From contig CAMUZU010000001.1 in assembly GCA_947165295.1 (NCBI GenBank), positions 1-64,000 of the forward strand: a stretch of 64,000 bases of DNA, written 5' to 3'. The notes under the pieces are model-generated. The model did not search any database. It was given only the letters and a program-made list of their open reading frames with translations, and was not told where the DNA came from. Positions 1 through 8,645 of this stretch are shown here, in pieces (within the stretch, counting starts at the first letter, position 1; each line of letters begins with the position of its first letter). The position numbers and the translations under genes are program-made. This stretch comes from an uncultured Selenomonadales bacterium. GTDB lineage: Bacteria > Bacillota > Negativicutes > Selenomonadales > Selenomonadaceae.

Positions 1-185
1 GCTCGCGAATCGGCAAGAAAATTTTTATCGGGGACAGCCAACGTTCCGAAGACATCATCGGTATCGGCGGCCTTGAAGTACGACACAGCACTTGCGCCGA
101 CCTCACCGACACCGATAACTCTGAGCTGCGGAAATGAATCGTCAAAATCAAAATCGTCGTTACAATCGATCTCAAAAAATTCCAC
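1..185 (-). CDS. Unrecognised protein with glycine-rich nucleotide-binding-like N-terminus (partial)
   Basis: The gene starts at a GTG at 185 preceded by a strong AAAGGAGG and runs off the left edge, so only the first 61 residues are visible. They are an acidic stretch (DCNDDFDFDD) followed by LRVIGVGEVGASAVSYF, a beta-strand plus glycine-rich turn plus helix. That pattern occurs in FtsZ/tubulin-like proteins and in Rossmann folds, but the canonical FtsZ GGGGNN is not present. No function is assigned. It is divergent from the PBP2 gene and separated from it by inserted repeats. Confidence 0.55.
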   Translation of the reverse strand, partial: MEFFEIDCNDDFDFDDSFPQLRVIGVGEVGASAVSYFKAADTDDVFGTLAVPDKNFLADSR

Positions 186-251
186 GGCGATTCCTCCTTT
201 CGAGCGTATTTTAATTGTCGCCGCGCAGAAAAGCAATTCACGCGTTGCCAC

Positions 252-279
252 TTTAAATTTCGCTTTCGCATGATATAAT
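252..279 (+). promoter_or_regulatory. Putative extended -10 promoter upstream of mrdA
   Basis: TATAAT at 274-279 is preceded by TG at 271-272, giving an extended -10 element. A weak TTTAAA at 252-257 lies 16 bp upstream. It is the best promoter between the two divergent genes, but repeats A1 and B1 now lie between it and mrdA. Confidence 0.45.
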
Positions 280-325
280 CGCCGCGAATACAAAGACTGT
301 GCAACTCAACCGCAACGGAAAATCC

Positions 326-431
326 GGCCGTCATGGATGACGGCCGCAATCGCCTGTCGCATGACGCAGGATGCGTCATAGCAAGCGCGGCTTTCTTTGG
401 TTACTTTCTTTGTCCGCACAAAGAAAGTAAC
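326..431 (+). repeat. Repeat A, copy A1 (three consecutive hairpins)
   Basis: Three palindromes follow each other: GGCCGTCATGGATGACGGCC (326-345), ATGACGCAGGATGCGTCAT (361-379) and a 32-bp hairpin at 400-431 with arms GTTACTTTCTTTGT and ACAAAGAAAGTAAC. The same order recurs six more times in this window. One frame through the copies gives similar peptides (RLSHDAGCVIA, then GYF and KESN), but without a ribosome binding site; I read this as a by-product of the conserved DNA. No transposase is encoded. Confidence 0.85.
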
Positions 432-461
432 ACACACACAATTTTTCGGAGGGCAACGCAC

Positions 462-584
462 ATGATTGACAACAACAACGGCGGCCACTTTAAAAGTGGC
501 GGAACAGTTTTCGCGTCTGACGTTTCAACAACCGTAACCGATTCGCCGCGAACCAAATTTACGGAGGATAACGCAAGTGATTGA
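462..584 (+). CDS. Possible 40-residue upstream ORF overlapping the mrdA start
   Basis: This ORF exists because the mrdA start region is duplicated. It has a CGGAGG 9 bp upstream and an ATG followed by the same codons as mrdA (IDNNNG), then reads through repeat B1. Its TGA at 582-584 lies just beyond the mrdA GTG (577), so the two reading frames overlap by 8 bp. Translation would couple it to mrdA, but whether it is translated is unknown. It has no recognisable domain. Confidence 0.35.
   Translation: MIDNNNGGHFKSGGTVFASDVSTTVTDSPRTKFTEDNASD
484..561 (+). repeat. Repeat B, copy B1, bracketed by duplicated mrdA start region
   Basis: The repeat has the palindrome GCCACTTTAAAAGTGGC followed by GGAACAG and TTTTCGCG, and ends in TTCGCCGCGAAC. 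On its left (447-483) and right (562-598) lie two 37-bp copies of the mrdA Shine-Dalgarno, start codon and first codons, matching at 33 of 37 positions. The left copy starts with ATG and the right with GTG. Confidence 0.8.
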
Positions 585-2382
585 CAACAACAACGGCGAC
601 GAATATATCGGGCGACTTAAACCGCTCGCGATTTTGGTGACGCTGGTCATTGCGATTTTGATTGCACGCGTCGGCTACCTGCAGATTTACGACGGCGAAT
701 ATTACGCAAGCTTGGCCGACGGCAACCGAATCCGAATTATCCCGTCAATGGCACCGCGGGGAACTTTTTACGACCGCAACGGTCAACTGCTCGTGACGAA
801 TCGGCCGGGCTTCACGGTGAGTCTGTTGCCTTTGACGGAACCGATTTCGCCCGAAGTCGTCGAACGCGTCGCCAAACTTCTCAACGTGCCGATCGAAGAA
901 ATTCAGCAGAAAATCTCCGTGCACTCCGGCTTCGACCCGATACGAATCAAACTCGACGTCACGCAAGACATCGTAACGATTATCGAGGAGCAAAAAGACC
1001 TGTACCCCGGCGTCGTCATTGAAGTTCAGCCGATACGCAACTATCAGCTCAAGCAGGAAGGCGCGCACACTTTCGGCTACGTCAGCGAAATTTCCGACGC
1101 TGAACTTGAACGCAAAAAAGACGAAGGCTACAAGTCCGGCGACATTGTCGGCAAGTTCGGTTTGGAGCGCGTCTACGACAAAGAAATTCGCGGCGAAAAC
1201 GGCGGCGAACAAGTTGAAGTTGACGTGGCGGGCAAACCCGTTCAAATTCTCGGCAAGAAAGAACCCAAGCCCGGTTACGACTTGATTTTGACGATTGACA
1301 AAGACTTGCAGGAAGCTGCCGAAAAAGCCGTTGACGACATGCTTAACAGTTTGGGCTGTCACGCGGCGGCGGCGGTTGTCTTGAATCCGCAGACGGGCGA
1401 AGTGCTTGCAATGGTCAGCCGCCCCGCCTTCGACCCGAATTTGTTCGCGCACGGCATTTCGACCAAAGACTGGAACGCAATCAACGAAAACCCGTATCAC
1501 CCGATGGACAACAAGACGATAACCGGCGAATATCCCCCCGGCTCGACGTTCAAAATCGTAACGGGCACGGCGGCTCTTGCTTCGGGAAAAGTTGCGCCCG
1601 ACGAATTGATTTTCGACGGCGGCACGCACTGGCTTGTTCCCAAAGGCAACGCGGGCGGCGAGGCTCTCGGTTGGCTGGACTTCCACACCGCGCTAAGTCA
1701 TTCGGATAACGTTTACTTCTACGAAATGGGCAACCGACTCGGCGTCGACTTGCTGGAAAGTTATGCGCGCATGTTCGGGCTCGGTCAAGTGACGGGCATT
1801 GATTTGCCGTATGAATCGCCCGGTCTTGCCGACTGGAAAGAATACAAGCGCGAAGTTTACGAAGACGATTTTTATCTGTCGGAGGTCATGGACGCCGCCA
1901 TCGGGCAAGGTTTCAATCTCGTGACGCCGCTTCAAGCCGCAATGGTCATGGGCGAAATTGCCGCAAACGGCAAACGTTTTAAGCCGCATCTCGTTCGACA
2001 AATCGTCACGCAGGACAAGGAAGTCATCAAAGATTTTCAGCCCGAATTGCTCAGCGAATTGCAAGTTGAGCCGTGGGTTATTCAGCTTGTGCAATCGGGT
2101 CTGCACGACGTTACTGTCAACGGCACGGCGGCGCGAAACTTCGCGGGCTTCCCGTACGACATTGCGGGCAAGACGGGTACGGCGGAAAATTCGCAGGGCA
2201 TTGATCACGGCTGGTTTGTCGGTTACGGCCCTTTCGATAACCCGACAATTTCCGTCGCGGTTATCGTCGAAAACGGCAGCTTCGGCGCGGTCTCGGCTGT
2301 ACCAATCGGGCGCGTGATTATGGAAAAAGCCTTCGCGTTGATGGTTGAGCGCGGCGAAATGGCTCCTCCTGCGGCGAAGTGA
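577..2382 (+). CDS. mrdA: Penicillin-binding protein 2 (peptidoglycan D,D-transpeptidase)
   Basis: This is a class B penicillin-binding protein that cross-links peptidoglycan during cell elongation, working with RodA. A single membrane segment lies near residues 14-33, facing a periplasmic dimerisation domain. The transpeptidase domain has all three active-site motifs: S323-TFK, S376-DN and K532-TG. The 601-residue length is normal for PBP2. The start is the GTG at 577 behind CGGAGG. That start region has a second copy 115 bp upstream, separated by repeat B1, so the ancestral leader was duplicated when the repeat arrived. RodA and MreBCD are not adjacent in this window. A repeat A copy lies directly after the stop codon. 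Confidence 0.95.
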   Translation: MIDNNNGDEYIGRLKPLAILVTLVIAILIARVGYLQIYDGEYYASLADGNRIRIIPSMAPRGTFYDRNGQLLVTNRPGFTVSLLPLTEPISPEVVERVAKLLNVPIEEIQQKISVHSGFDPIRIKLDVTQDIVTIIEEQKDLYPGVVIEVQPIRNYQLKQEGAHTFGYVSEISDAELERKKDEGYKSGDIVGKFGLERVYDKEIRGENGGEQVEVDVAGKPVQILGKKEPKPGYDLILTIDKDLQEAAEKAVDDMLNSLGCHAAAAVVLNPQTGEVLAMVSRPAFDPNLFAHGISTKDWNAINENPYHPMDNKTITGEYPPGSTFKIVTGTAALASGKVAPDELIFDGGTHWLVPKGNAGGEALGWLDFHTALSHSDNVYFYEMGNRLGVDLLESYARMFGLGQVTGIDLPYESPGLADWKEYKREVYEDDFYLSEVMDAAIGQGFNLVTPLQAAMVMGEIAANGKRFKPHLVRQIVTQDKEVIKDFQPELLSELQVEPWVIQLVQSGLHDVTVNGTAARNFAGFPYDIAGKTGTAENSQGIDHGWFVGYGPFDNPTISVAVIVENGSFGAVSAVPIGRVIMEKAFALMVERGEMAPPAAK

Positions 2383-2389
2383 CGAGCTT

Positions 2390-2496
2390 GTTACTTTCTT
2401 TTGGCAGCAAAAGAAAGTAACCAAAGAAAACTGCGCCTGCTATGACGCATCCTGCGTCATGCGACAGGCGGTTTGCGGCCGTCATCCATGACGGCC
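2390..2496 (-). repeat. Repeat A, copy A2 (inverted orientation)
   Basis: Same three hairpins as A1 read on the minus strand: the GTTACTTTC/GAAAGTAAC hairpin at 2390-2422, the ATGACGCATCCTGCGTCAT hairpin and GGCCGTCATCCATGACGGCC at 2477-2496. It starts 7 bp after the mrdA stop and ends about 80 bp from the pfp stop. It could act as a bidirectional 3' structure between these convergent genes. Confidence 0.85.
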
Positions 2497-2519
2497 GGTT
2501 AGCGACGTTCGTTGCAATC

Positions 2520-2556
2520 AAAAATCCCCGTCGAGCGAATCGGCGGGGAAAATTTT
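2520..2556 (-). terminator. Rho-independent terminator of pfp
   Basis: On the minus strand a CCCCGCCG.. ..CGACGGGG stem is followed by a T run, 19 bp after the pfp stop codon. The plus-strand stem is 2526-2548. Confidence 0.8.
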
Positions 2557-2574
2557 TTTCGTGTCGGTTGAAGT

Positions 2575-3849
2575 TTACGAATTGCTGTCGAGCGTCGGTT
2601 CTTCGTCAAACAGGTAAGTGTAACGGTTCTTGAATTCTTCGGGCGACATGCGGAAGGCGTTGGCGACACCCGCGTCGTTGAGATCGTCTTTTTCAAGGCG
2701 CGTCATGAAGCCGCGAGCAATGCGGTAGTGCACGGAATTGATGTTGACTTTGCGCACGAAGGTTTTGCCGGTTTCGGGGTCGCGAATGTCCTCGAAGCGA
2801 AGCGGCACGGCCTTGTTGTCCTGAATCGTGATGAGTGCGCCGCTTTCACCGCGCATAAGGAATTGCATTGCCTCGTAGCCCAAGTTGCGGGCGTAGTCGA
2901 TGTCGTAAGCGATCGGAGCCGTGCAACGAAGTTCGTAGCCGATTTCTTTGTCGACGATTGAAATTTTGATACCGATGCGTTTGAGTTCGGCAAGAACTTT
3001 CTGCTTGAGAATTTCGCCGAAGTCCAGTTCCGCGTAACGAATGTGGCCGTGTTCGTCGAGCTGAACGTTGCCGAGTTCCTGGAAGTCTTCGTCGGCGATT
3101 TTTTCGATGACACCTTCAGCGACGACCGCGACGCCGTAATTCTTGCCGATGAGGTAACGCTTGACGATTGAGCCGGTGATAATGTCAACGACCTGTTGCA
3201 GGCGGATTTTTTCCTGCGGGAACTCTTCGGGAATAATCGTGACGGCGGCACCTGCGGAGCGTCCCATGCCCAAAGCAAGGTGACCTGCCGTGCGTCCCAT
3301 TGCGATTGTGAAGTACCAGCGATTGTTCGAGGTGTGCGCGTCCTCCATGAGGTTTTGAATTTCCGTCGTGCCGAAAGCGCGTGCAGTTTCAAAGCCGAAC
3401 GTCGGAATTCCTTCGGGCAACGGCAAGTCGTTGTCAATCGTCTTCGGAACGTGAACGACGTTAATCGTCCTGCCGAGTTTGCGGGCGTATTCGCTGACCG
3501 CCGACGAGCTGAACGCGGTATCGTCGCCGCCGATTGTCACGAGGTAGCCGACGCCAAGTTCGGTGAGCGTGTCGACGACCGTGCGCAAATCGGATTCTTT
3601 TTTCGTCGGATTGAAGCGCGACATGCGCAAGATACAGCCGCCCGTCAAGTGAATGCGATTGACAACCGACGAATCAAGGCGAATGTAACTTTTTTCGCCG
3701 CGACCGAGATGACTGAAGCCGTCGTACATGCCCAAAACGTCCCAACCGTGACGCGAAGCCGTATTCGTGACCGCATTGATGACCGCGTTGATACCGGGCG
3801 CGGGACCGCCGCCGCAGACGATTGCCACAACTTTTCTGACACCAACCAT
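2575..3849 (-). CDS. pfp: 6-phosphofructokinase, probably PPi-dependent
   Basis: It phosphorylates fructose 6-phosphate to fructose 1,6-bisphosphate in glycolysis. The N-terminal nucleotide-binding loop reads CGGGPAPGINAVI, followed by TIGGDDT and PKTIDNDLP. In this family GGDD together with PKTIDND, instead of GGDG with PGTIDND, marks the pyrophosphate-dependent subgroup; that assignment is family knowledge, not shown here. The length is 424 residues with the ATG at 3849, chosen because AAAGGAG lies 9 bp upstream; the frame is open further upstream but lacks a start signal. The gene diverges from sstT and ends in a clear terminator. Confidence 0.88.
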   Translation of the reverse strand: MVGVRKVVAIVCGGGPAPGINAVINAVTNTASRHGWDVLGMYDGFSHLGRGEKSYIRLDSSVVNRIHLTGGCILRMSRFNPTKKESDLRTVVDTLTELGVGYLVTIGGDDTAFSSSAVSEYARKLGRTINVVHVPKTIDNDLPLPEGIPTFGFETARAFGTTEIQNLMEDAHTSNNRWYFTIAMGRTAGHLALGMGRSAGAAVTIIPEEFPQEKIRLQQVVDIITGSIVKRYLIGKNYGVAVVAEGVIEKIADEDFQELGNVQLDEHGHIRYAELDFGEILKQKVLAELKRIGIKISIVDKEIGYELRCTAPIAYDIDYARNLGYEAMQFLMRGESGALITIQDNKAVPLRFEDIRDPETGKTFVRKVNINSVHYRIARGFMTRLEKDDLNDAGVANAFRMSPEEFKNRYTYLFDEEPTLDSNS

Positions 3850-3946
3850 GTAAAATACTCCTTTCGCGTGTGCGTGATTGAATTTGCTTTGAACTTCGCG
3901 CACGTCGACGATTTTCCTGCAACGTTGTCAACGCGGACAAAAATTT

Positions 3947-3975
3947 TTGCACGTTGCTTGATTCGGTTGTATAAT
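3947..3975 (+). promoter_or_regulatory. Promoter of sstT
   Basis: TTGCAC (3947-3952), 17 bp spacer, TATAAT (3970-3975). The sstT start codon follows 35 bp after the -10. Confidence 0.7.
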
Positions 3976-4009
3976 GCACGCGAACTTTTACTTAACGAGG
4001 AGGGTGCAC

Positions 4010-5263
4010 ATGTTATCCAAAGTTACAAAAGTCTACGGCGAAACCGCGCTGATAAAATTAATCGCCGTGGGCTTGGTGATTGGCATTTTGTTGGCGCTGT
4101 TCGTGCCGCAAGTCGTGCCGGTGATTGCGGTCTTCGGCAAGCTGTTCGTCAGCGCGTTGAAGGCAGTCGCGCCGATTTTGGTCTTCGTGCTGGTCATGAA
4201 CGCAATGAGTCAACGCTCCGAATCAACCGCGACAATGAAGCCGATAATTCAGCTGTACGTTATCGGAACGTTTCTTGCGTCGCTTGTTGCGGTGACGGCG
4301 TCTTTCCTGTTCCCGACAACGCTTAAACTGCAAATCGGCGCGGACACGACAATCACTCCGCCGGGCGGCATCATCGAAGTTTTGCAGAACGTCATCATGA
4401 ACATCGTTGACAACCCGATTCACGCGCTCACGACGGCAAATTACATCGGAATTCTTGCTTGGGGCGTCATCATGGGACTTGCCTTCCGTCACGCGGGCGA
4501 CGAACTCCACAGCGTCTTGACCGACCTTGCCAAAGCCGTGACCAAAGTCGTGCAGTGGGTGATTCGTTTCGCGCCGTTCGGTATCATGGGACTTGTTGCG
4601 GACGCGATTGCCACAAGCGGTGTCGACGCCTTGCTCGGTTACGCGAAATTGCTTGCGGTGTTGCTCGGAGCATTCTTCAGCGTCGCGTTGATTATGAACC
4701 CGATAATCGTCTTCGTGAAACTCGGCATAAACCCGTATCCGCTTGTGCTTGCGACGCTCAAGGAAAGCGGCATTTACGCATTCTTCACGCGGTCAAGCGC
4801 GGCAAACATCCCCGTCAACATGAGCTTGTGCAAACGCCTGGGCTTGAACGAAGACTTGTATTCGATTTCGATTCCGCTGGGCGCGACAATCAACATGGCG
4901 GGCGCGGCGATTACGATTGCGGTTTTGAGTTTGGCGGCGGCGCACACGTTGGGAATTTCGGTTGACATGCCGACCGCGTTGCTGCTGTGTATCATTTCGA
5001 CCGTCGGCGCGTGCGGAGCGTCGGGCGTTGCGGGCGGCTCGCTGTTGCTGATTCCCGTCGCGTGTTCGAGTTTCGGCATCGACAACGATATCGCAATGCA
5101 AGTCGTCGGCGTCGGATTTATAATCGGCGTGTTGCAAGACTCGTGTGAAACGGCGTTAAATTCGTCGAGTGACGCGCTGTTTACCGCGACGGCAGAATTC
5201 GCCGAACGCAAGAAAGCCGGCACGTTGAAAGCCTCCGACATGACGCCTCGCGCCGAAGAATAA
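4010..5263 (+). CDS. sstT: Serine/threonine:sodium symporter
   Basis: This is an inner-membrane transporter of the dicarboxylate/amino acid:cation symporter family that imports serine and threonine with Na+. The 417-residue protein is hydrophobic throughout. It carries the [12 protein letters not shown] hairpin motif, the [13 protein letters not shown] motif and a C-terminal [14 protein letters not shown], which resemble SstT more than glutamate or C4-dicarboxylate transporters. The ATG at 4010 follows AGGAGG with suitable spacing. It is a single-gene transcription unit, with a canonical promoter upstream and a terminator at 5286-5312. Confidence 0.9.
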   Translation: MLSKVTKVYGETALIKLIAVGLVIGILLALFVPQVVPVIAVFGKLFVSALKAVAPILVFVLVMNAMSQRSESTATMKPIIQLYVIGTFLASLVAVTASFLFPTTLKLQIGADTTITPPGGIIEVLQNVIMNIVDNPIHALTTANYIGILAWGVIMGLAFRHAGDELHSVLTDLAKAVTKVVQWVIRFAPFGIMGLVADAIATSGVDALLGYAKLLAVLLGAFFSVALIMNPIIVFVKLGINPYPLVLATLKESGIYAFFTRSSAANIPVNMSLCKRLGLNEDLYSISIPLGATINMAGAAITIAVLSLAAAHTLGISVDMPTALLLCIISTVGACGASGVAGGSLLLIPVACSSFGIDNDIAMQVVGVGFIIGVLQDSCETALNSSSDALFTATAEFAERKKAGTLKASDMTPRAEE

Positions 5264-5285
5264 ACTTACACGGACAAAAAAATTT

Positions 5286-5312
5286 CCCCGTTCGATTGAG
5301 CGGGGTTTTTTT
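5286..5312 (+). terminator. Terminator of sstT
   Basis: CCCCG stem pairing with CGGGG around GTTCGATTGAG, followed by seven T. It begins 22 bp after the sstT stop. TruA ends just beyond it on the other strand. Confidence 0.85.
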
Positions 5313-6096
5313 AATAGAAAACCTGTTGCAGACACAAGCCGTGAGCCGGTGCCGTCGCGGGGACAAGTGACCTGTCGAGTGCCGCGAAAACTTTTCGGAA
5401 GTCGTCGACGCTCCAACGCCTTCGCCCGACTTCGACAACCGCCGCGACAATGTTTCGAGCCATGTGATACAAAAAGCCCGTAGCGTGAAGTTTTATCGTC
5501 AACACGTCGCCGCCGAAAAATTCTTCGTCGAAAATTTCAGCCACCAAGATTGTGCGCACGGGGTCACGGAAGACGTTGCTTGCCGACTTGAACGCCGAAA
5601 AGTCATGCGTGCCGACCAACAAGTTCAACGCTTCGCTCATCGGTTCAACGTCAAGCGGCCGCCAAATGTGCCACGCAAACCGATTGACGAACGGATTAGA
5701 CGCCGCAGTTCGCAAGATTCGGTACAGATAAATTTTGCTCTTCGCCGAATGCAACGCGCTGAAGTTCGCGTCGACTTCCCGCGCCTCACGAACGACAATG
5801 TCCGCAGGCAAAACCGTCGAAGCCGCCAACGGGATTTTGTCGACGGGGATTCGTCCGTCCGTGAAAAAGTTGACGACTTGCCCGAAAGCGTGAACACCCG
5901 CGTCCGTGCGACCAGAAGCCGCCAGTTCGATTTTATCGCCAAAAATTTTCGGCAGGCGTTCTTCCAAAACGTTTTGCACGGCGACGAGCGGCGGGCTTTG
6001 CCACTGGAAGCCGTGATAATTCGTGCCGTCGTAAGCGACCGTCAACGCGATGTTTCGCCGACGAAGTTTCATTTCGGCTTTGTGTTCAAAACGCAT
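5311..6096 (-). CDS. truA: tRNA pseudouridine(38-40) synthase
   Basis: TruA makes pseudouridine at positions 38-40 of the tRNA anticodon arm. The catalytic motif SGRTDAGVHA holds the essential Asp65, and the N-terminal IALTVAYDGTNYHGFQ is typical. The length is 261 residues. The start at 6096 is supported by a GGAGG 9 bp upstream. In the duplicated 30-bp segment at 6240-6269 the same sequence encodes the last residues of EcfT, so the ATG of truA originally overlapped the ecfT stop codon. Repeat A3 now separates the two genes, and the local duplication has restored both the ecfT end and the truA start. Confidence 0.93.
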   Translation of the reverse strand: MRFEHKAEMKLRRRNIALTVAYDGTNYHGFQWQSPPLVAVQNVLEERLPKIFGDKIELAASGRTDAGVHAFGQVVNFFTDGRIPVDKIPLAASTVLPADIVVREAREVDANFSALHSAKSKIYLYRILRTAASNPFVNRFAWHIWRPLDVEPMSEALNLLVGTHDFSAFKSASNVFRDPVRTILVAEIFDEEFFGGDVLTIKLHATGFLYHMARNIVAAVVEVGRRRWSVDDFRKVFAALDRSLVPATAPAHGLCLQQVFY

Positions 6097-6115
6097 AACT
6101 CAAACCTCCGACCGC
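6086..6115. repeat. 30-bp direct repeat flanking repeat A3 (left copy)
   Basis: A perfect 30-bp match to 6240-6269, beginning TCAAAACGCATAACTCAAAC. It contains the truA start codon and its Shine-Dalgarno; the other copy contains the ecfT stop. Repeat A3 lies between them. Confidence 0.9.
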
Positions 6116-6126
6116 AACGAAGTTTC

Positions 6127-6232
6127 GGCCGTCACGGATGACGGCCGCAATCGCCTGTCGCATGACGCAGGATGCGTCATAGCAGGCGCAGTTTCTTTTG
6201 GTTACTTTTCTTTGCTGCCAAAGAAAAGTAAC
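6127..6232 (+). repeat. Repeat A, copy A3, between ecfT and truA
   Basis: Three hairpins as in A1: GGCCGTCACGGATGACGGCC, then ATGACGCAGGATGCGTCAT, then GTTACTTTTCTTTG.. ..CAAAGAAAAGTAAC. It is enclosed by a perfect 30-bp direct repeat (6086-6115 and 6240-6269), so insertion and duplication can be read directly from the sequence. Confidence 0.9.
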
Positions 6233-6239
6233 ACAACCG

Positions 6240-7040
6240 TCAAAACGCATAACTCAAACCTCCGACCGCCGCGCAGATTGTCAACGTCGCGAAGACTGCG
6301 CCCGCGTCCGCCGAAGAAAACTTCAACGCCTTCAAGTGAGTTCGTCCTTCGCCGCCGCGATAACAGCGCGCCTCCATTGCCAAAGCCAACTCGTCCGCAC
6401 GACGGAAGCTCGACAGGAACAGCGGAACCAAAATCGGCACGAACGCTTTCAATCGCCCGACAAGTCCGCCCGACGAAAAGTCCAGCCCGCGTGACTTTTG
6501 CGCCTTGATAATTTTGTCGGTCTCTTCAAGCAACGTCGGCACGAAACGAATTGCGATTGTCATCATCATTGCCAATTCATGCGCGGGCACGCCGACAACT
6601 TTCAGCGGCGACAAAAGTCTTTCCGTCGCGTCGGTGAGTTTGAGCGGCGAAGTCGTCAACGTCAACAAGCTCGACAAAATTATCAACAGCACCAGCCGCA
6701 AGCTTATCATCACGCCGTAAAGAATTCCTTCGTCGGTGACTTTGAACACGTAGACTTGAAGCAAAACTTTTCCGTCGTGGCTGACGAAGTGAATCAACAG
6801 CGTGAACAAAATTATCCACATGAGCGGCTTGACGGATTTAATTACGGTCACGGGCGGCACCGTCGACAAAAAAATCAGCGCGACGGTCAACGCCGACAAC
6901 GCGCCGTAAGCCCGCCAACCGTCCGCCGCGAAGATCAAGATTATCAGCGCGAACAGCGAAATTATTTTCGTGCGCGGGTCAAGTCTGTGAAGTATCGAAT
7001 TGCCGGGGAAGAATTGCCCCAGCGTTATGTTTTGCAACAT
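6240..7040 (-). CDS. ecfT: Energy-coupling factor transporter transmembrane protein
   Basis: EcfT is the membrane scaffold of ECF vitamin or metal importers, linking two ATPases (EcfA) to a substrate-specific S component. The 266-residue protein begins with GNSILHRLDPRTKI, typical of the family, has several hydrophobic segments, and carries the C-terminal coupling region with SFRRADELALAMEARCY. No ecfA genes or S component lie nearby; the upstream neighbour is an unrelated DUF4422 protein 18 bp away. The ATPases are therefore presumably encoded elsewhere. Its last codons overlap the right copy of the duplicated segment around repeat A3. Confidence 0.9.
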   Translation of the reverse strand: MLQNITLGQFFPGNSILHRLDPRTKIISLFALIILIFAADGWRAYGALSALTVALIFLSTVPPVTVIKSVKPLMWIILFTLLIHFVSHDGKVLLQVYVFKVTDEGILYGVMISLRLVLLIILSSLLTLTTSPLKLTDATERLLSPLKVVGVPAHELAMMMTIAIRFVPTLLEETDKIIKAQKSRGLDFSSGGLVGRLKAFVPILVPLFLSSFRRADELALAMEARCYRGGEGRTHLKALKFSSADAGAVFATLTICAAVGGLSYAF

Positions 7041-7058
7041 GTGTCAAGCGTCCTCAAG

Positions 7059-8507
7059 TCAAACGTCGTCGCGGTACATTATCGGCAATGTTTTGATTCG
7101 CAAGTGATTTTTCATGAGCCAAACCGTCAACATCCTTTCGGCGAAGAAAGACATCATGCGCGAATAAACGTGCGGCATTTCGTCAAGTTTTTTGCCGTCG
7201 ACGGTGACGGCGGACATTTCTTCGGTCGCGTCAAGCAGGAAGGCGAACAGCCACGTGCAGTAAGCGTCCAAAACATTTCGGCGCGTGACGTGAATTCCGT
7301 ACTCGAAGAAAACGAAGCCGTTAATCACCGCGTCGAAGGCGTCCAGATAATCGGCGTGCACGCGAGCCAAATGTTTGCGCACAATCTCTTCGGCGGCGGC
7401 GACAAGTTCGGGCGAGCCCGTCGACATAATCATCAATTCGCGTTGGTTGCGGTCGCTGACCATTTCCGTGCAGGCAATCAAGTCGTATTCACGCAGGAGT
7501 TTCACAATCTCCGCAGCGGACAAAATGTCTTTCGCGTTGAAACGTTTCGGCGTCGGCTTACTCGTGAGCAAGCGGCGGTAATGGACAAGTCCCGCGTGCG
7601 TGTGCGTCGTGTTGCGCCAAATCCAATACAGCGCGGTTATCTCGTCGAGGAAAATGTTCAGGCAGCTGATATTGTCGCCAGTGTCGTCGCCCGCGTAACC
7701 GAAATCGTTCTTCGCAAGCGCGTGCCCCGCGTGAATAATTTTGTAACCTTTCGGCGCGGAAAGTTTGGCGTCCTTGTGCGTGACGATGTAAACTCCGACG
7801 TCCGCGGGCGGCGAAACTTTTTTCAACAAGCACCAGTGACCGCCGTCGGTTTTGAAGGCGTCGACCTGCGCGAAGATTTTCTGCGACGTTTGCAGCCAAC
7901 TTTCAAGCGGTGAATTCTTTCGCACGAACGTCAAAATGTTTTCGCTCAAAGCGTCGGTGTCAATCAGCGCGTCGGAAAATTCTTCGGGCGTGCGCTCTCG
8001 TGTCAAAAGTATCGCGTCGAACAGTTGAAGTCGGCATTCGTCGAACGTGCGGAAAACCTTCGCGTAAACGTTCTCGTAAATCGGCAACGTCGCGCCCGCG
8101 AAGTTCTGAGCAATGCACGCCGCTTTGAATTCGCCCGCCGCAGTCCTGAAGTCGCTTTTGGCAAGGTAACAGTCGAAATCCAGCACGCGCCCGAAAATTT
8201 TCTTGCGTCGAACGATGCCATAAAAATCGTTCAGCGCGTCGTACGAAAAGAAACCGTCGTGAATTTTCGTCGCGAAAGATTCGGCGGACATTGCGCGTCG
8301 ATTCGGCGGAAAATTTTTCAGATACAGCGCGAACTCCACGGCGTCGGTAAAGACGAAATACTCGGTGTCGGTGAGCAAAAATTTCGCCGCGTCGCCCGCC
8401 TGAGCAAAATTTGTTCGCCCGACAACTTCAACGGGCTTGTCGCCAATCGTTTTGCGAAAATCATCTTCGTTGCCGCACAGCAACACACGCGGAACATACG
8501 TCGACAT
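7059..8507 (-). CDS. DUF4422-domain glycosyltransferase-like protein
   Basis: The protein is 482 residues from the ATG at 8507, which sits behind GGAGG. The C-terminal half has the features of DUF4422, a domain found in polysaccharide-biosynthesis glycosyltransferases: [31 protein letters not shown] and GLVHYRRLL. The N-terminal ~240 residues ([12 protein letters not shown] onwards) match nothing I recognise and may be a separate sugar-chain or nucleotide-handling domain. It precedes ecfT and truA on the same strand, probably in one transcript, though no functional link is evident. A role in surface glycan assembly is inferred from the domain only. Confidence 0.72.
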   Translation of the reverse strand: MSTYVPRVLLCGNEDDFRKTIGDKPVEVVGRTNFAQAGDAAKFLLTDTEYFVFTDAVEFALYLKNFPPNRRAMSAESFATKIHDGFFSYDALNDFYGIVRRKKIFGRVLDFDCYLAKSDFRTAAGEFKAACIAQNFAGATLPIYENVYAKVFRTFDECRLQLFDAILLTRERTPEEFSDALIDTDALSENILTFVRKNSPLESWLQTSQKIFAQVDAFKTDGGHWCLLKKVSPPADVGVYIVTHKDAKLSAPKGYKIIHAGHALAKNDFGYAGDDTGDNISCLNIFLDEITALYWIWRNTTHTHAGLVHYRRLLTSKPTPKRFNAKDILSAAEIVKLLREYDLIACTEMVSDRNQRELMIMSTGSPELVAAAEEIVRKHLARVHADYLDAFDAVINGFVFFEYGIHVTRRNVLDAYCTWLFAFLLDATEEMSAVTVDGKKLDEMPHVYSRMMSFFAERMLTVWLMKNHLRIKTLPIMYRDDV

Positions 8508-8645
8508 AAGATCAACTCCTCCGCAAAAAATTTTAAGCACGACGCTTTGTTTCGTCAAGGCGGAAATTTTTTCGTCAACCGCCGCGCAGGAATTATTCCG
8601 CCCGTCGACGAATTTAGCGCAAACGATTTTTCGGGAGGGATTGAA

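Noticed and set aside
333-461. Peptide encoded within repeat A copies (RLSHDAGCVIA, GYF, KESN) as a real gene
   Set aside because: No Shine-Dalgarno and no consistent start or stop; the shared peptide follows from conservation of palindromic DNA.
745-1686. 313-residue open frame on the minus strand inside mrdA
   Set aside because: It lies opposite a gene with complete catalytic motifs, is rich in Arg, Val and Phe as expected from GC-biased antisense codons, and has no ribosome binding site.
6498-7913. 471-residue plus-strand open frame across ecfT and the DUF4422 gene
   Set aside because: Antisense to two recognisable genes, low-complexity His/Arg/Gln composition, no start signal.
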